NCBI RefSeq assembly: GCF_963924675.1
Contig: NC_089220.1
Location: 53,082,639 to 53,146,638 of the forward strand
Source of the DNA: Phocoena phocoena
Lineage: Eukaryota > Chordata > Mammalia > Artiodactyla > Phocoenidae
Direction: 5' to 3'
Length of the DNA: 64,000 nucleotides
Under the pieces are notes generated by a model. That model saw only the letters and a list, made by a program, of their open reading frames with translations. It was not told the origin of the DNA and ran no database searches. Position numbers and translations under genes: made by a program. Of the stretch, positions 47,590 to 58,899 are shown in pieces; the first letter of the stretch is position 1, and each line of letters opens with the position of its first letter.

Positions 47590-48090
47590 CTTGACTCTGA
47601 ACTGTTACAGCTGGGAGTCTGCAAGCTGCATTTCCCAGTCTCCCTTCAGCTTGCTTTCTGATGTTCTGTCAACGTAAGGCCCTGGCAGGTAATTTGAAAG
47701 CTGGAAGAATGGAGAAGCTTGTAGCTCAGACAGTAGCAGTAGACGCTGGTAGTTGCTGATGTTGCTACAGGACAGATGAGACACTGTGCCTGAGAATTCC
47801 ATGAGTCCCATCAGTAGTTGAACTTTGCTTCTTGTTTCCAGCTCTGCTATCTATGGTATCTCTACCAGTTTCAGCCCTGCTGGGTCATGGATTCTAGTCC
47901 AGTGACATTAGCAGCTTTCTGAATTCAGGGTGACATATATAATCCTTTCTGTTTTGCTGGCACATCTCCCTTTCCCTATACCAGTGTGTTTCAGACACTT
48001 TGTAACCAATTTCCTGTTTCATATCCCCTTTGTTTGAAATAGATAGCATATTTCTAATTTCCCAGCAGTACCCTGACTTATATAATTTCT
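47590..48090 (+). mobile_element. interspersed repeat remnant, LTR-like
   Basis: 'gctgcatttcccagtctcccttcagcttgctttctg', 'aaggccctggcaggtaatttg', 'cctttctgttttgctggcac', and the end 'tagcatatttctaatttcccagcagtaccctgacttatata' follow the same pattern as 22060-22440. Family not assigned. Confidence 0.45.
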
Positions 48091-49964
48091 AAAACGTAAA
48101 GTCATGTTTACTTTGAAAGAAAAGCACAGTTTATAATCAAAACATTTATAGCTGATAGAATAAACCTATTTTATAATTTTAAGAATGCCAAAACATGCCT
48201 GAGAAAAGAATAGAATAGACCAATATTTAATGCATGCATATGAAACTTGGATGTCTCTAACTTCCCATAAGTAAGCATCCTTCATTCTTTGATGAAAGTG
48301 AGTAATTTTGTTTTTCTATAGATATTGTCAATATAAACTTTTTCTTCATTACATGGGTTTAAAGGGACAGCAGTGATACTCAAAATAGGGTCTGCAGACC
48401 AGTTCTAGTGTGTGAGGAAATAGATAGCTTATTCCAGAATGGAGTTACACATACTGTATCCTTCATAGACAATCTCTCTCTCTCTCTGCCCAAAACATTA
48501 ATGAAATAACCAATTTACGTTTGTTGTAAGCTCTGTACCTCCCAGAATAGTAAAAATCAGTTCATAAACTAGTGAAGAGGCCTACTATTTAAAAAGGATT
48601 ACAAAAATTAACTTAAAGGTAATTCTTCTGAAATACTAAAATCCAGGACACAGGCAGGTTTTCTTTTAGACAAAATTTCTTTTAGGTCAATATATATATA
48701 TTCTTTTTTTTGGAAAAAAATAATAAATGTACAATGAAATATGCAATAACTTACCCCTGAAAATAAACTAGTATCTTAAGACCATATGCTTAAGCGATCA
48801 GATTTCAGTCCACTGAGAATAGGCATATTCAATATTCTACAAGGAACAGAAATGATTTGGTAAAGAGTTAGATGTTCAAGAAAAAAAAAATTTAAATGTC
48901 ACCTTCTTAAAAGGATAATGGAAAACTGATTTGATTCCACAGAAAATGAAACAAAAAGATATGAAAAATAAAAAGTGAGAACAGGGTTGAAGGAGTGATT
49001 TTTTACTCAAACATTTCTGTACTTAACTCAGAATGGGATGAGAGAATGGGCAGGAAAAGTAGAAAGGAGTAAAGAACTTTAAATATTAGGACCAGGGAGA
49101 ATCTTTACAGTGTACTGTGACACAATAAAAACAAATCAGAATTTAAGTGGATTATTATTTTTATTTGACTTTAGTGGAAGATTTCTTTTCCAACATCTCA
49201 TTAAACTACCTAAAGAAAAATAAAGATTTCAATTAATGTCAGATATGCAAATAATAATTTCAATATGATCATACTCACAGTTTAAATGAATTATCTTGAT
49301 CTCATATCATTGCTTTAGAAACAAAAAAATACCAATATTATATTCTGTATAAGGTAAACTGTTGGGAATTCAGTATCAAAGTTAAGTATAAGCAAAATTT
49401 ACTAACATATTTGATGTTTGTGTTGTCCCTTTGTACTCATGAGTTCTGCTTCTCAAAATTTGTTCCAGATGCTAAGTACAAAAGAAGTCTGTAATTCTTA
49501 AATAATTTCAGCCTATTCTATGAGCTCAAATAAATAAGGCTTTTGATTTAAGATTGTTTAATCTCAAAGAGACCAGTATAGAAAACAGATTAGAAACATG
49601 GACGAAGTGGTATTCAAAAAGAAACTCTATTCAGCTCCAAAGCTAAGCAATGGCAGTTCTCAAAAGATGGCCTCATGATGTGAAATGGAATCAAAGAAAT
49701 AACTACGTTCCTTTGAATTTAAGTGAGCTTTTAAATCAGAGGGGAAGGGTATCGAAAACTGTTCTTTGTGAAGGAATGAATATGAGCCAATGCTAATTTT
49801 ACATCTCTGTTCTCTCAGGAAACTTACTAATGTTTAGAGTGAAAAGAAAATGAAGCTCTCCTCATGTTTTAAAATCAAAATTCCTACTGACAAAAATGTG
49901 TTTCACTGCCAAGTTATCTTAGTTCCAAAGAGTAACAATAATAACAATAATCACAGCAAAAAGT
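48091..49964. other. unassigned AT-rich sequence
   Basis: No gene, RNA or confident repeat. A short (CT)n run lies at 48473-48486. Confidence 0.4.
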
Positions 49965-50100
49965 GACATTTATTGAGTGCATACTATATGCCAGGCACTC
50001 CTTTTATGTATTTTGCATGTGTTAACTTAATCCTCAAAACAACACTGAACAATTATCTCCATTTTACAGAAAAAGAAATAAAGTAATGAACATTTATCCT
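49965..50100 (-). mobile_element. MIR SINE
   Basis: 'gacatttattgagtgcatactatatgccaggcactcc', 'gtgttaacttaatcctcaaaacaacactg', 'attatctccattttacag' are the reverse MIR core in order. Confidence 0.85.
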
Positions 50101-50689
50101 AGAAATCACTGAGTTATATTCTTCTGGAAATTGACTGCCAAAAAATGTAGCTTCCCTTCCTCAGAATTAGAATGATGTGATACATAAAAAATAATTTTGA
50201 TATGCCTCTGAAAGGCTTTAGCACAATACTGCTGTTAAACTGAGACATGAAAGAAAATCTAAATCATAGAAAAAAGCATATATATTTTCGGAATTAATAC
50301 CAGAAAATATTTTCTTTCATGCCAACGAGCCTTCCACAGATAGCTAGAATTGATGCATGCCTTAAAAAAAAAAACGATTTTCAGTAATTGTCAAACTAGC
50401 AATAGAAAATAAATCTAACTCATAAAAGGATAATTTAACCACATTAAATATACTATAAGAACAAGAAATATTTTTATATTTAGACATTAAATTTAATATA
50501 TTTCTAAGCATACATGGCAGAAATGTAAACGAAAGATGATGTCATTCTAATTATCTTAGGCAAGCCAATCATACAAAATAAAGTACTTTCTAGTTTTAAC
50601 CCTCAAAACAAATATCTCTAGAAAGGTTTACTTCAGAATGACAGCAGTACAGATTTGCAAATCTTCTTCCTAGTGAAGGAACCATTAAC
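50101..50689. other. unassigned AT-rich sequence
   Basis: Nothing recognised. Confidence 0.35.
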
Positions 50690-51760
50690 TGGTGAAAATT
50701 ACTTAAAAATTAAAACAACAGAAACAACCATTCAGAAATCTCTGAAAATTGTCACAAAGGAATGGAGCAAATGAAAAACATTTAATCACAAAAATCTACT
50801 AAATCTCTGTAAAAACAGCCAGTCCATCAGACTTGAGCCATGACCTTCTCCCTCCACTCCCCAGCTCTGCATGATGGAGTCTCCATTTCGGAGAGGTGAC
50901 AAGAAGACAAGTCTCCTTCTTTCCTCAGGTCCCTGTCAAACACTAGTATCTCACCAGGAAAAGCTGGTTGCCAGAATTTCTCATCTTCCTATGCTCTGTT
51001 TCTCAGAGGCTCAATTGCAGGTGGGTTTGGCCAAGATGTCTCAGGTTCCATTCTCCCACCTGGTGCTCATTCATAGGGCAGAGACTCTACCGCAGGCACC
51101 GCAGACCAAGAAAAATGAGGTCCCAATATCCCTCACCCCAACTTCTCATAATGTGAAGGTTCCACACAGGAGAGGCAAGCTGGGAAGACCAGGCAGGGGA
51201 TACTGCTCCCACTCAGCACCCTGTTCATGATGTAGGGATGTCACTTCATGAGACAGGCCACTGTCCTGCCCCTAACTTTGGGGCAGTGAATCAGAAATTT
51301 TGCTCAAGGGGAATGATGCCATAGGAACAGAATGCACTGAATCTCACCCCAGAGGATTTGACTTTATTTAGAGAAGAGCATGGGGAAATTAAAACCTAAG
51401 GGCACTCTCAAACACAATGGAGATGATAAGCTATTAAGAGGAGGCTGGTAGCTACTTGAGCTCAAAAAGCTCAATTGTAACCAGCTAGTTTACAAGAGAT
51501 AACCATTACCAGGGAATGATATAGCAAAGAACTGCCATCTGGGGTCAGATTGTAAAACAATTTATGCTCCAGAGCAATGTTAGAAAAATAGGGAGAGAGA
51601 GACAAATCAGCTGGAAATTTGGGAAATTCACAAATATATGGAATTTAAACAGCCCACTCTGAAATAATCAATGGATGAAAAGAGAAATATGTTAGAAATT
51701 AGTAAAAAATAGAAAATTAGAAAATATTTTGGGATGAATGAACACTGAGTAATAAATGTA
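50690..51760 (+). mobile_element. probable old L1 5' region fragment
   Basis: The right part carries ORF2-like words: 'atttgggaaattcacaaatatatggaatttaaacagcccactct', 'aataatcaatggatgaaaagagaaat', and 'ttttgggatgaatgaacac'. The GC-richer left part (50830-51240) would be 5' sequence. The 119-codon frame at 50871-51230 lies within it and has no recognised domain. Confidence 0.5.
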
Positions 51761-51849
51761 GTAAATTTGCCATTATATTACATTTGAACATTTTGTATTC
51801 CTTAATGCTGATTCAAACATACTAAATAAATCCTATGCTGTCCTTAAAC

Positions 51850-52190
51850 GTGCGAAGTAAAGAAACCCTCTGGTTATTTCTTTGTATAGATATCTGGGCT
51901 GGGTACATCCGATCTGATCATTGAATCCTCTAGCAACATCCAGCTGAATTTCCATACTTCCCAAATCAGATCGTTTTTTCCTCCCATTCTCAACAATGGC
52001 TTTTTCAAACATTCTTCATTTTCCTTAATTCAAAGCCCACAATAGCTCTACACACTCTCAGCACCTGCTGTGGCCTCACAATTCTCAGAGAAAAGATTCA
52101 TTAGTTAGGAGCTTCAGAATTCCAGATTTACAAATACTTCGTACATCTACATCCATGCTTTTCTTCTTCTCCCATATTACAATGGCAGAT
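51850..52190 (+). mobile_element. possible L2 fragment
   Basis: Pyrimidine-rich sequence with 'ttcccaaatcagatcgttttttcctcccattctc' and 'cagcacctgctgtggcctcac' reminiscent of sense L2. Weak. Confidence 0.35.
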
Positions 52191-52435
52191 GGATACCATC
52201 ATGACATTAGACAAACAATAATATCAAATCTCATTCACTTGGAATCTCACTGTATTGAATTTCCCTTATTTCCTCTAATAATAATGATCTTGCTATTGGT
52301 ATTCTCAATAATGTTCAAGTATCTCTCATTTGCTAAGTGGAATAACTTCAAAACACTTAAATAAACAAGAAGTAACATTTATACTATGCCCTCTCTTCAC
52401 AGAAAAATTCTTAAAAAATAAAAAAACACAAACTA

Positions 52436-52805
52436 GGGGCTTCCCTGGTGGCACAGTGGTTAAGAATCCACCTGCCACTGCAGGGGACATGGGTTCGAGC
52501 CCTGGTCTGGGAAGATCCCACATGCCATGGAGCAACTAACTCCATGTGCCACAACTGCTGAGCCTGTGCTCTAGAGCCTGCGAGGCCCAACTACTGAGCC
52601 CATGTGCCACAACTACTGAAGTCCATGCACCTAGAGCCCATGCTCCACAACAAGAGAAACCACTGCAATGAGAAGTCTGCACACCACAATGAAGAGTAGC
52701 CCCCGCTCGCTGCAACTAGAGAAAGCTCGCATGCAGCAACAAAAACCCAGTGCAGCCAAAACTAAATAAATAAATAAAATAAAATTTAAAAATAATAAAT
52801 ATTTT
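52436..52805 (+). mobile_element. long-form CHR SINE (older subfamily)
   Basis: The head is shared with the others (gggcttccctggtggcacag), but the B-box-like part reads gggttcgagccctgg. The body is about 150 bases longer, including 'cgctcgctgcaactagagaaagc', and the tail is (AAAT)n. It is flanked by imperfect duplications aaaaaacacaaactag (52420-52435) and aaaaaaccacgaactag (52806-52822). It belongs to a different subfamily from the eleven short copies. Confidence 0.92.
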
Positions 52806-53031
52806 AAAAAACCACGAACTAGTCATACTATCTGCACTCTTCCTTCATTTAACCCTCAACCATGAAGACTGGCTTTCTATTCTCATCATGACAAGATGAT
52901 ATTGCTCTCACTTCAACTTTAACAATTTACTTCATTGTTAAATAAAATAGACACTTCAACCTTTTTGCAGCATCTGACATTTTTTACATTGCCTCTTTGG
53001 AAAGGTTTTCTTTAAAAAAATTGTTTGCGGG

Positions 53032-53244
53032 GGGGCTTCCCTGGTGGCGCAGTGGTTGAGAGTCCGCCTGCCGGACACAGGGGACACAGGTTCGTGCCTT
53101 GGTCTGGGAAGATCCCACATGCCACAGAGCGGCTGGGCCTGTGAGACATGGCCGCTGAGCCTGCGCGTCCGGAGCCTGTGCTCCGCGACGGGAGAGGCCA
53201 CAACAGTGAGAGGCCCGCGTACCGCAAAAAAAAAAAAAAAAAAA
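53032..53244 (+). mobile_element. CHR-type SINE
   Basis: Short GC-rich form with a 20-base A tail. A possible imperfect duplication (aaaaaattgtttgc on the left, a similar A/T-rich block on the right) is not certain. Confidence 0.94.
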
Positions 53245-53689
53245 ATTTTTTTTGCTTTCATTATCTTTCAAATTTTGGATTCCTCCATCCCTTTAGGGCC
53301 CCCACCTTTCAACTTATTTAAGATTTTTATTGATCACCTCACTACCTTAGAAAGATTAGTGTCAAGTGATGACATGGAAGGGGAAATGAGCATTCTCATA
53401 CATTTTCCACTGCATTATTAAATTATTTCAACTATTTGGGCACACCGTTTGTCAGTATTTATCAATATATAAGATAAGTAATGATCTTCAATGCACTATA
53501 TAGTCATTTATGGCATGTAGCAGTCTGAACTTTGTGGGCTATAAACATCATACAGTATTATTTTTCTCTATCTACTGCTTCCAACCACATTGTACAGAAT
53601 TTTCTTTCCCAACTGAGTAGCAGTTCCTTTCATTACAACCAAGACATGTTCAGAGCCTCCAACTCAATGTCAGTTTAAAGTTGGTCTCA

Positions 53690-54530
53690 AATTTGAATTT
53701 TTGTGTTACTTTGTTGAGCTATATTTTATGTACAATAAACTATAGGCTTAAAAGTCACACTGATAAATTGTGGAATATGCAATACACTTGTGAAATTACC
53801 ACAATCAATATACTTAACATTTCCTTCATGTTCAAATCATTCCTTGTTCTCCTTTTAAATCCAGTCTTCCCACCACTCCTGTCCCCAGCCAACTACTGAT
53901 TTATTTTCTGTCACATGCATCAATGTGCATTTTCTAGAATTTTATGTAAATTAAATCATATAATATGCTTTTTTTTTCACCTGGCTTATTTCATTTAAAA
54001 TAACTATTTTGTGATTCATCCACATTGTCCCATGTGTTGGTAATTTGTTTCTATTAATTGATGAGTAATATTTCAGTCTATAGAAAACATTTTAATTCAT
54101 TTATTTGTGGTTTCATGTTTGGGCTATTTTCTTTTTGAGCTTTTACAAATGATGTGGCTGTGAACAATTGCTTACAAATATTTGTAGAGATAACATATTT
54201 TCATTTCTCCTGGATAGTAGAAATGGGAGTAGAATGGCTGGACTGAATAAGCATATGTTTAAATTTTTATGTAACTTTTAAACTGTTTTCCTAGGTGGCT
54301 GTACCATTTTACATTCCTATCGGTAGTATGAGATTTCTAGTTGCTCTACATCCTTACCTACACTTGGCATAGTTAGTATTTTTAAGTATTTCATTCTATG
54401 GTATACATTCATTTGTTGATAATTGTTTGGGCTATTTCCAGTTTTTTGCTATTACAAAAAAAAAGTGGCTATGAATGCTTGTTTTCAAATTTCTGTCATG
54501 AGGTATGTTTTCATTTCTTTCCTGTTTAGA
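53690..54530 (-). mobile_element. old L1 3' region
   Basis: Antisense L1 words: 'taaattaaatcatataatatgc', 'cacctggcttatttcatttaa', 'attcatccacattgtcccatgtgttgg', 'ggagtagaatggctgga', 'aacttttaaactgttttcctaggtggctgtaccattttacattcc'. The 'gtttgggctatttcc' segment occurs twice (near 54118 and 54428). This implies two overlapping fragments or an internal duplication. Confidence 0.72.
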
Positions 54531-54753
54531 ATCGATCACAATTTACTTTTTTAAAATATTTATAATTTTGGATTATGGCATTGTGACTATTACATTGTGT
54601 TCACTCTGGGATCTTTTATGTGCCTCTATGTTGATGCTTTTATTTTAGCTAGTACTTTCTCTCTTTAGAGTCAGACTGTTAGCTCGGTCTCAATCTCTTT
54701 GGGTGGTGGCTCAAATCATCACTGTATTATTTAAGCCTTTGCTGCAGTTCTTT

Positions 54754-54960
54754 TTTTTTTTTTTTCTTGCTGTTCGTGGGCCTCTCACTGCTGCGGCCCC
54801 TCCCGTCGCGGAGCACAGGCTCGGGACGCACAGGATCAGCGGCAATGGCCCACGGGCCCAGCCGCTCCGCGGTATGTGGGACCCTCCCGGACCGGGGCAC
54901 GAACCCGCACCCCCCACCTCGGCAGGCGGACTCTCAACGACTGCGCCACCAGGGAAGCCC
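54754..54960 (-). mobile_element. CHR-type SINE
   Basis: Reverse copy with a perfect 14-bp duplication tgctgcagttcttt (54740-54753 and 54961-54974). Several body positions differ from the other copies (for example 'gctgttcgtgggcc'). Confidence 0.96.
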
Positions 54961-54974
54961 TGCTGCAGTTCTTT

Positions 54975-56394
54975 GAGGCTAGTCCACACATGCACAGGTC
55001 ATGAATAAAACTGAGATGGTGTTCATACACAGAATCATCTCATTCTCTTTCTCACCTGTGAGAATCCCCCTCACTTTCTGGCAGCTGGCCATGATTGTCC
55101 AGCATCCTTTTCCTTCTGCTATAGCCAGAGAGTAAGTGGTGTTTCCAGCAGAGTTTTATCTGACTCTTACGTGCTGTTCCATGTTCTGCTTGCAGGGGAT
55201 GACTACAAGAAAAATAGGAAACTTGCTCCATTCTTGTAACTTCTCCAAGTTTTGACTCCACTAAATAACCTCATTTGAATACTCTGGTAGTTGTTTTTGT
55301 ATTTTGTCCAGAGTTTATAGTTGTTATCAGTGGGAGGCTTAGTCTAAATAAAGGGTTATACCATCACACTGAATGCCAGTGTCTCAAATCCGATTTTAAG
55401 AGCATCTCCTCCCCTCTGTCAGACCACTTAAGTATGGCTTGAGGAACTCAGATGGTGGAGGGGGCATGACCTTTTCTTTAAGTGCCCTTATATTCTTCTC
55501 TTCTGGTAATGGAGCAGGGCAGAGTATTGAGAAAGATGAAAAATGGACAAAATATTTTTATTTTATTAGGGATTTAATCACCATTCTTTGTCTGTTACTT
55601 TTTTTCTTGGATGGTCACTGACATCCTCTAAATCCAGGCACTGTTGACAGGTCTAAGTTAATCAGGGCAAACTGCTCTCACTGCCATGGTTAACAAGGGG
55701 TTGGGGGGTTGCTGCTGGCTGAGGGTCTGAACATTTACAGCTGGAAGCTAGATGCTGCCTTCCTCTTCATCAGATATTTTTAGATATCTGATACCTCTTC
55801 ATCAGGTATCTATCTTCCCTTAGACTTTTTCTCATTTAGCTTGGGAGTATGTACAGAAGGGAAAGTTATAGTCCTTTTTTTTAAAACACATCAATATCTC
55901 CATTTTTATTGTACTGTGTGACTTTCTGAAGACACGTTTTAGGTTCAGGATTTTTAACAAATTTTCTGGATTCTCTGTTAAATATGTTTATATTACATGA
56001 CCACCATGGCCAAAGAGCTACCTGCCTACGGTGGTCTCCTTTACCATGCTGGAGAAATACATTTGAAAGAGACATATGGGTTATTGAAAATTCCTAATGG
56101 TGTCTTTACCAGTAGACAGATTTACGTGGGTGGGAAAGAAAAAGCTTATGAGGCAGACTGTTAATGCCTGTTATTAAGCTTTCACTTGTATTTTTTACTA
56201 CTATTTACATTCATCCACTTTGTTCTGTTGCTGTTGTTGATCACTGAGCATATTTTATTATTATTTTATCTGTACTGGGTTTTCTTCTCCCTGTAAACAA
56301 GCTTTAGTCTTCACTAGCTCTTTAAAAGCGCCATTATCAAGCCGACTTATAATGACTGTCCTTTGCCACACCTGGCCTTTTCTCTCCACCATGC
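54975..56394. other. unassigned sequence
   Basis: No gene or repeat family recognised. 55770-55815 has a small local duplication of 'cctcttcatcag' and 'gatatctgatac' type words. Confidence 0.4.
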
Positions 56395-56600
56395 TTTCAC
56401 TAGACTCTACCCCAGTGAGCCTGCATCAGAATCACCTGGAGGGCTTGCTGGACCACAGGCTGCAGGGCACCACCCCCAGAGTTTCTTATCAGTAGGTTTG
56501 GAGCAGGGCTGAAGATGTACATTTCCTAACAGGTTTCCAGGTGATGCTGATACTGCTGATCTGGGACCTCACTTTGATACTCAGCTTTACCAGCATGCCT
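56395..56600. mobile_element. MER5-type hAT DNA transposon fragment
   Basis: 'cagtgagcctgcatcagaatcacctggagggcttgctgg', 'caccacccccagagtttct', 'caggtttccaggtgatgctgatactgctgatctggga' match the MER5 pattern. This is a short non-autonomous Charlie-related element. Confidence 0.78.
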
Positions 56601-56639
56601 TGCGCCTCATACTGTTTGCCAATTTTTACAGCTAGAGCC

Positions 56640-56883
56640 ACTTAACTCACGCTTGTTGATTCTGCCCAACGCAGGTAGGAAGGAATGCGGGCCTTTCATT
56701 GGTTCAGTAGGACGTAACTTTACGGCGGATCTGACGTGGGTAGCAGAGCTGAGCCTTTGCTGAGTTTTCCAGCTCCCGTACTTCATCCCTTCCTGGATTC
56801 CTTGTTGGACGTGCTATTTCATCTGGGACCAGGACACTTTGATTTCCTTTCTTCAGTTCCTTCTCGAAGCTGGAAATGAGCAC
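56640..56883 (+). promoter_or_regulatory. candidate CpG-enriched promoter and first exon
   Basis: About eleven CpG sites lie in roughly 240 bases, counted by eye, against very few in the flanks. The stretch includes an inverted CCAAT box (attgg, 56698-56702) and two CRE-half-like words (gacgtaac near 56711, tgacgtgg near 56732). It has no TATA box. It ends in ATG AGC AC at 56876-56883, directly followed by GTAAGT, a consensus splice donor. No transposon is recognised over it. It may be a promoter with a short coding start, a non-coding first exon, or a chance CpG cluster. No gene is identified. Confidence 0.33.
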
Positions 56884-57200
56884 GTAAGTTCACTTCCCAC
56901 ATCTGGGAATCTACCTGGTTGCCTTCTGGACATTTGTGACCCTATGCTTACCTTGGTGGTGTTGATTTGCCTGCGCTGATTTCTTTCCATTTCTTGTTGT
57001 TTAGACTTTGAAATTTGCCTTTTCTGTGCCGGTGAGTCTAGTGTCCTGGGTCTGCTGTTCCCAGGTCTGACTTCAAATAAGCCAGGGTACCTTCTTCTTG
57101 GCTTTTCAAACATGGATTATTTATTCAGTTGAACAACTTATTGCTATTTCTATGACTGCTGCCATTCTTTCCCTCTCTTGATTTCTATATGTGTTTCCAG

Positions 57201-57284
57201 ACCCCTCAAACCAAGGCTGCCTCTCCCTCACGCTCAGAGACTCAGTGCTGGCTTGGTCTTTTTCCTTTATGAATTACTTTTCTG
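57201..57284 (+). other. possible second exon of the same candidate transcript
   Basis: Preceded by tgtgtttccag and followed by GTAAGG. Joined to the ATG AGC AC above, it stays open for 30 codons with no stop. A smaller alternative exon, 57005-57031 (gttgtttag before, GTGAGT after), would bring a stop at once. Open length is short, so chance is a real possibility. Confidence 0.2.
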
Positions 57285-57394
57285 GTAAGGTTATGCACCT
57301 TGGCTGGAAGGTTCTAATGCCACCTACATGCATGACTTATGTCCAAGTAAGTCAATTATATTTTTTCCTTTTAAAGCTGTGTCAAGGAGGTCTA

Positions 57395-57570
57395 TGGGCT
57401 TGCTATGCAAAGTGTAGTCTGAGGATCAGTGGATTTCATTATGTTAGGGGTGGTGGTTAGAAGTGCAGAGCCTCAGGCCCCACCTCAGATGTACTGAGTT
57501 AGAATCCATGGCATAACAAGAGCCCCAGGTGATTTTCATGCACATTGTAAAGAACTGATGTATGGTATAG
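57395..57570. mobile_element. MER5A-type hAT DNA transposon
   Basis: 'atgcaaagtgtagtctgaggatcag', 'gaagtgcagagcctcaggccccacctcagatgtactgag', 'caagagccccaggtgattttcatgcacattgtaaag' follow MER5A nearly end to end. Confidence 0.87.
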
Positions 57571-58311
57571 CGCCTATAGAGTGAATTGTTCCCACCTGAG
57601 ATTAATTGTGACTCTCAACCTAACCCATCACTACTTTCTCCAACTTCCTATCGCCTCTGATGTAATTTTACAAACATGTGTTGGGTGAGTTCCCGCTGAG
57701 GACTTGAACTATGACCAACAACCCACAATTCTGCAGGAACACAGAGTCTCTCTGTGTATGTACGTCTCACATTTGTCATTTCTTGGTATATCTTTTGCAC
57801 AAGGTCTTTTTAACTGTGTCAACATACCAAGGGAATATTTCTTCATGCTTTTGGCCATGATCTGATGTGGCCTCGGATGACAGGCAGCCTGAGGGCCCAG
57901 GGTGGATGAGTATACTCAAGTTCAACAATAGATTTTAGGTGCTTAATGTAATGCTGGTCCACAGTAGGTGATATCCAAACATCTTTCATCAACATTTATT
58001 ATGGAGAAGATGCTGAAAGTAGAACTGGCTGGGTGAACTAACTCTACCCCAGAGCTTCTGTGGTGGGTGGGGCCAGCAGTACTGGTCTGGACAGTGACCA
58101 GTGAATGGCCTTGTTGCCATAAACCCATCCCTGAAGGAGCAGGACTCCAGCCAGTGACTGAATCCACAAGTCAGGTCCAACCATTGCAGGGAGGGGGATA
58201 ATAAGACATATATAGAGTGTCAAAGCCTCAGTCAAGACTGCCTACATTCAGGATAGGGCTACATCCCCAAAAGGAGGAAATTGCCACATTAAACTTGCCA
58301 CATTATTCATA
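57571..58311. other. unassigned sequence
   Basis: No gene or repeat recognised. The region at 58020-58200 is GC-richer, with open minus-strand frames but no splice framing or known motif. Confidence 0.38.
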
Positions 58312-58475
58312 AGCAGTGCCATAGAATGAACATGGGTTCTAGAATCCAAGCTGGATTTGTGACCTTGAGTAACTTTAACCTTAGATGGTCTTCCTTGGCA
58401 AATGAAAATGCATGTTCAGGGTCTAATAAAGGACTCAAATACTAGATGCTTAATTAACTGGTAGCTACTATTATG
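58312..58475 (+). mobile_element. MIR SINE
   Basis: 'catgggttctagaatccaagctggatttgtgaccttgagtaactttaacctta' is the sense MIR core, followed by a decayed 3' part. Confidence 0.78.
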
Positions 58476-58899
58476 TTTATTATAGAGGGAATCATATTCT
58501 TACGTGAGCCTATGGGCCTCAGGGATGCTCCAGGTTCTTTGAATTCTGACCGGATTGGTTGGAGGGTTGGGTAGCTGGCATAATACCTTGTTCAGGATCT
58601 GAGCAGAAGGAAGCATGCACGCTTAAAGTACCAGTGCTTAGCTAGGTATATTGGAGGACTTTTTTTTTCCTTTTGTGTTCTCTTGTGATTTGATGACTGT
58701 CATTAGTGTTGTGTTTGGATTCCTTTTTCTTTTTGTGTGTATATCTATTACAGATTTTTGGTTTGTGGTTACCATGAGGTTTTGGTATAGCAGTCTGTAC
58801 ATATACGTGATTGTTTTAAGTTGTTGATCTCTTAATTTTAAATTTATTTTAAATATCCTGCATTTGTACTCTCCTCTCACAATTACTGGTTTTGATATC

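Noticed and set aside
50871..51230. 119-codon frame with fairly normal amino-acid composition
   Set aside because: Lies in what appears to be an old L1 5' region. It has no splice framing and no recognised domain.
57005..57031. 27-nt micro-exon between AG and GTGAGT
   Set aside because: Joined to the upstream ATG it stops at once. It could be a non-coding exon, but nothing else supports it.
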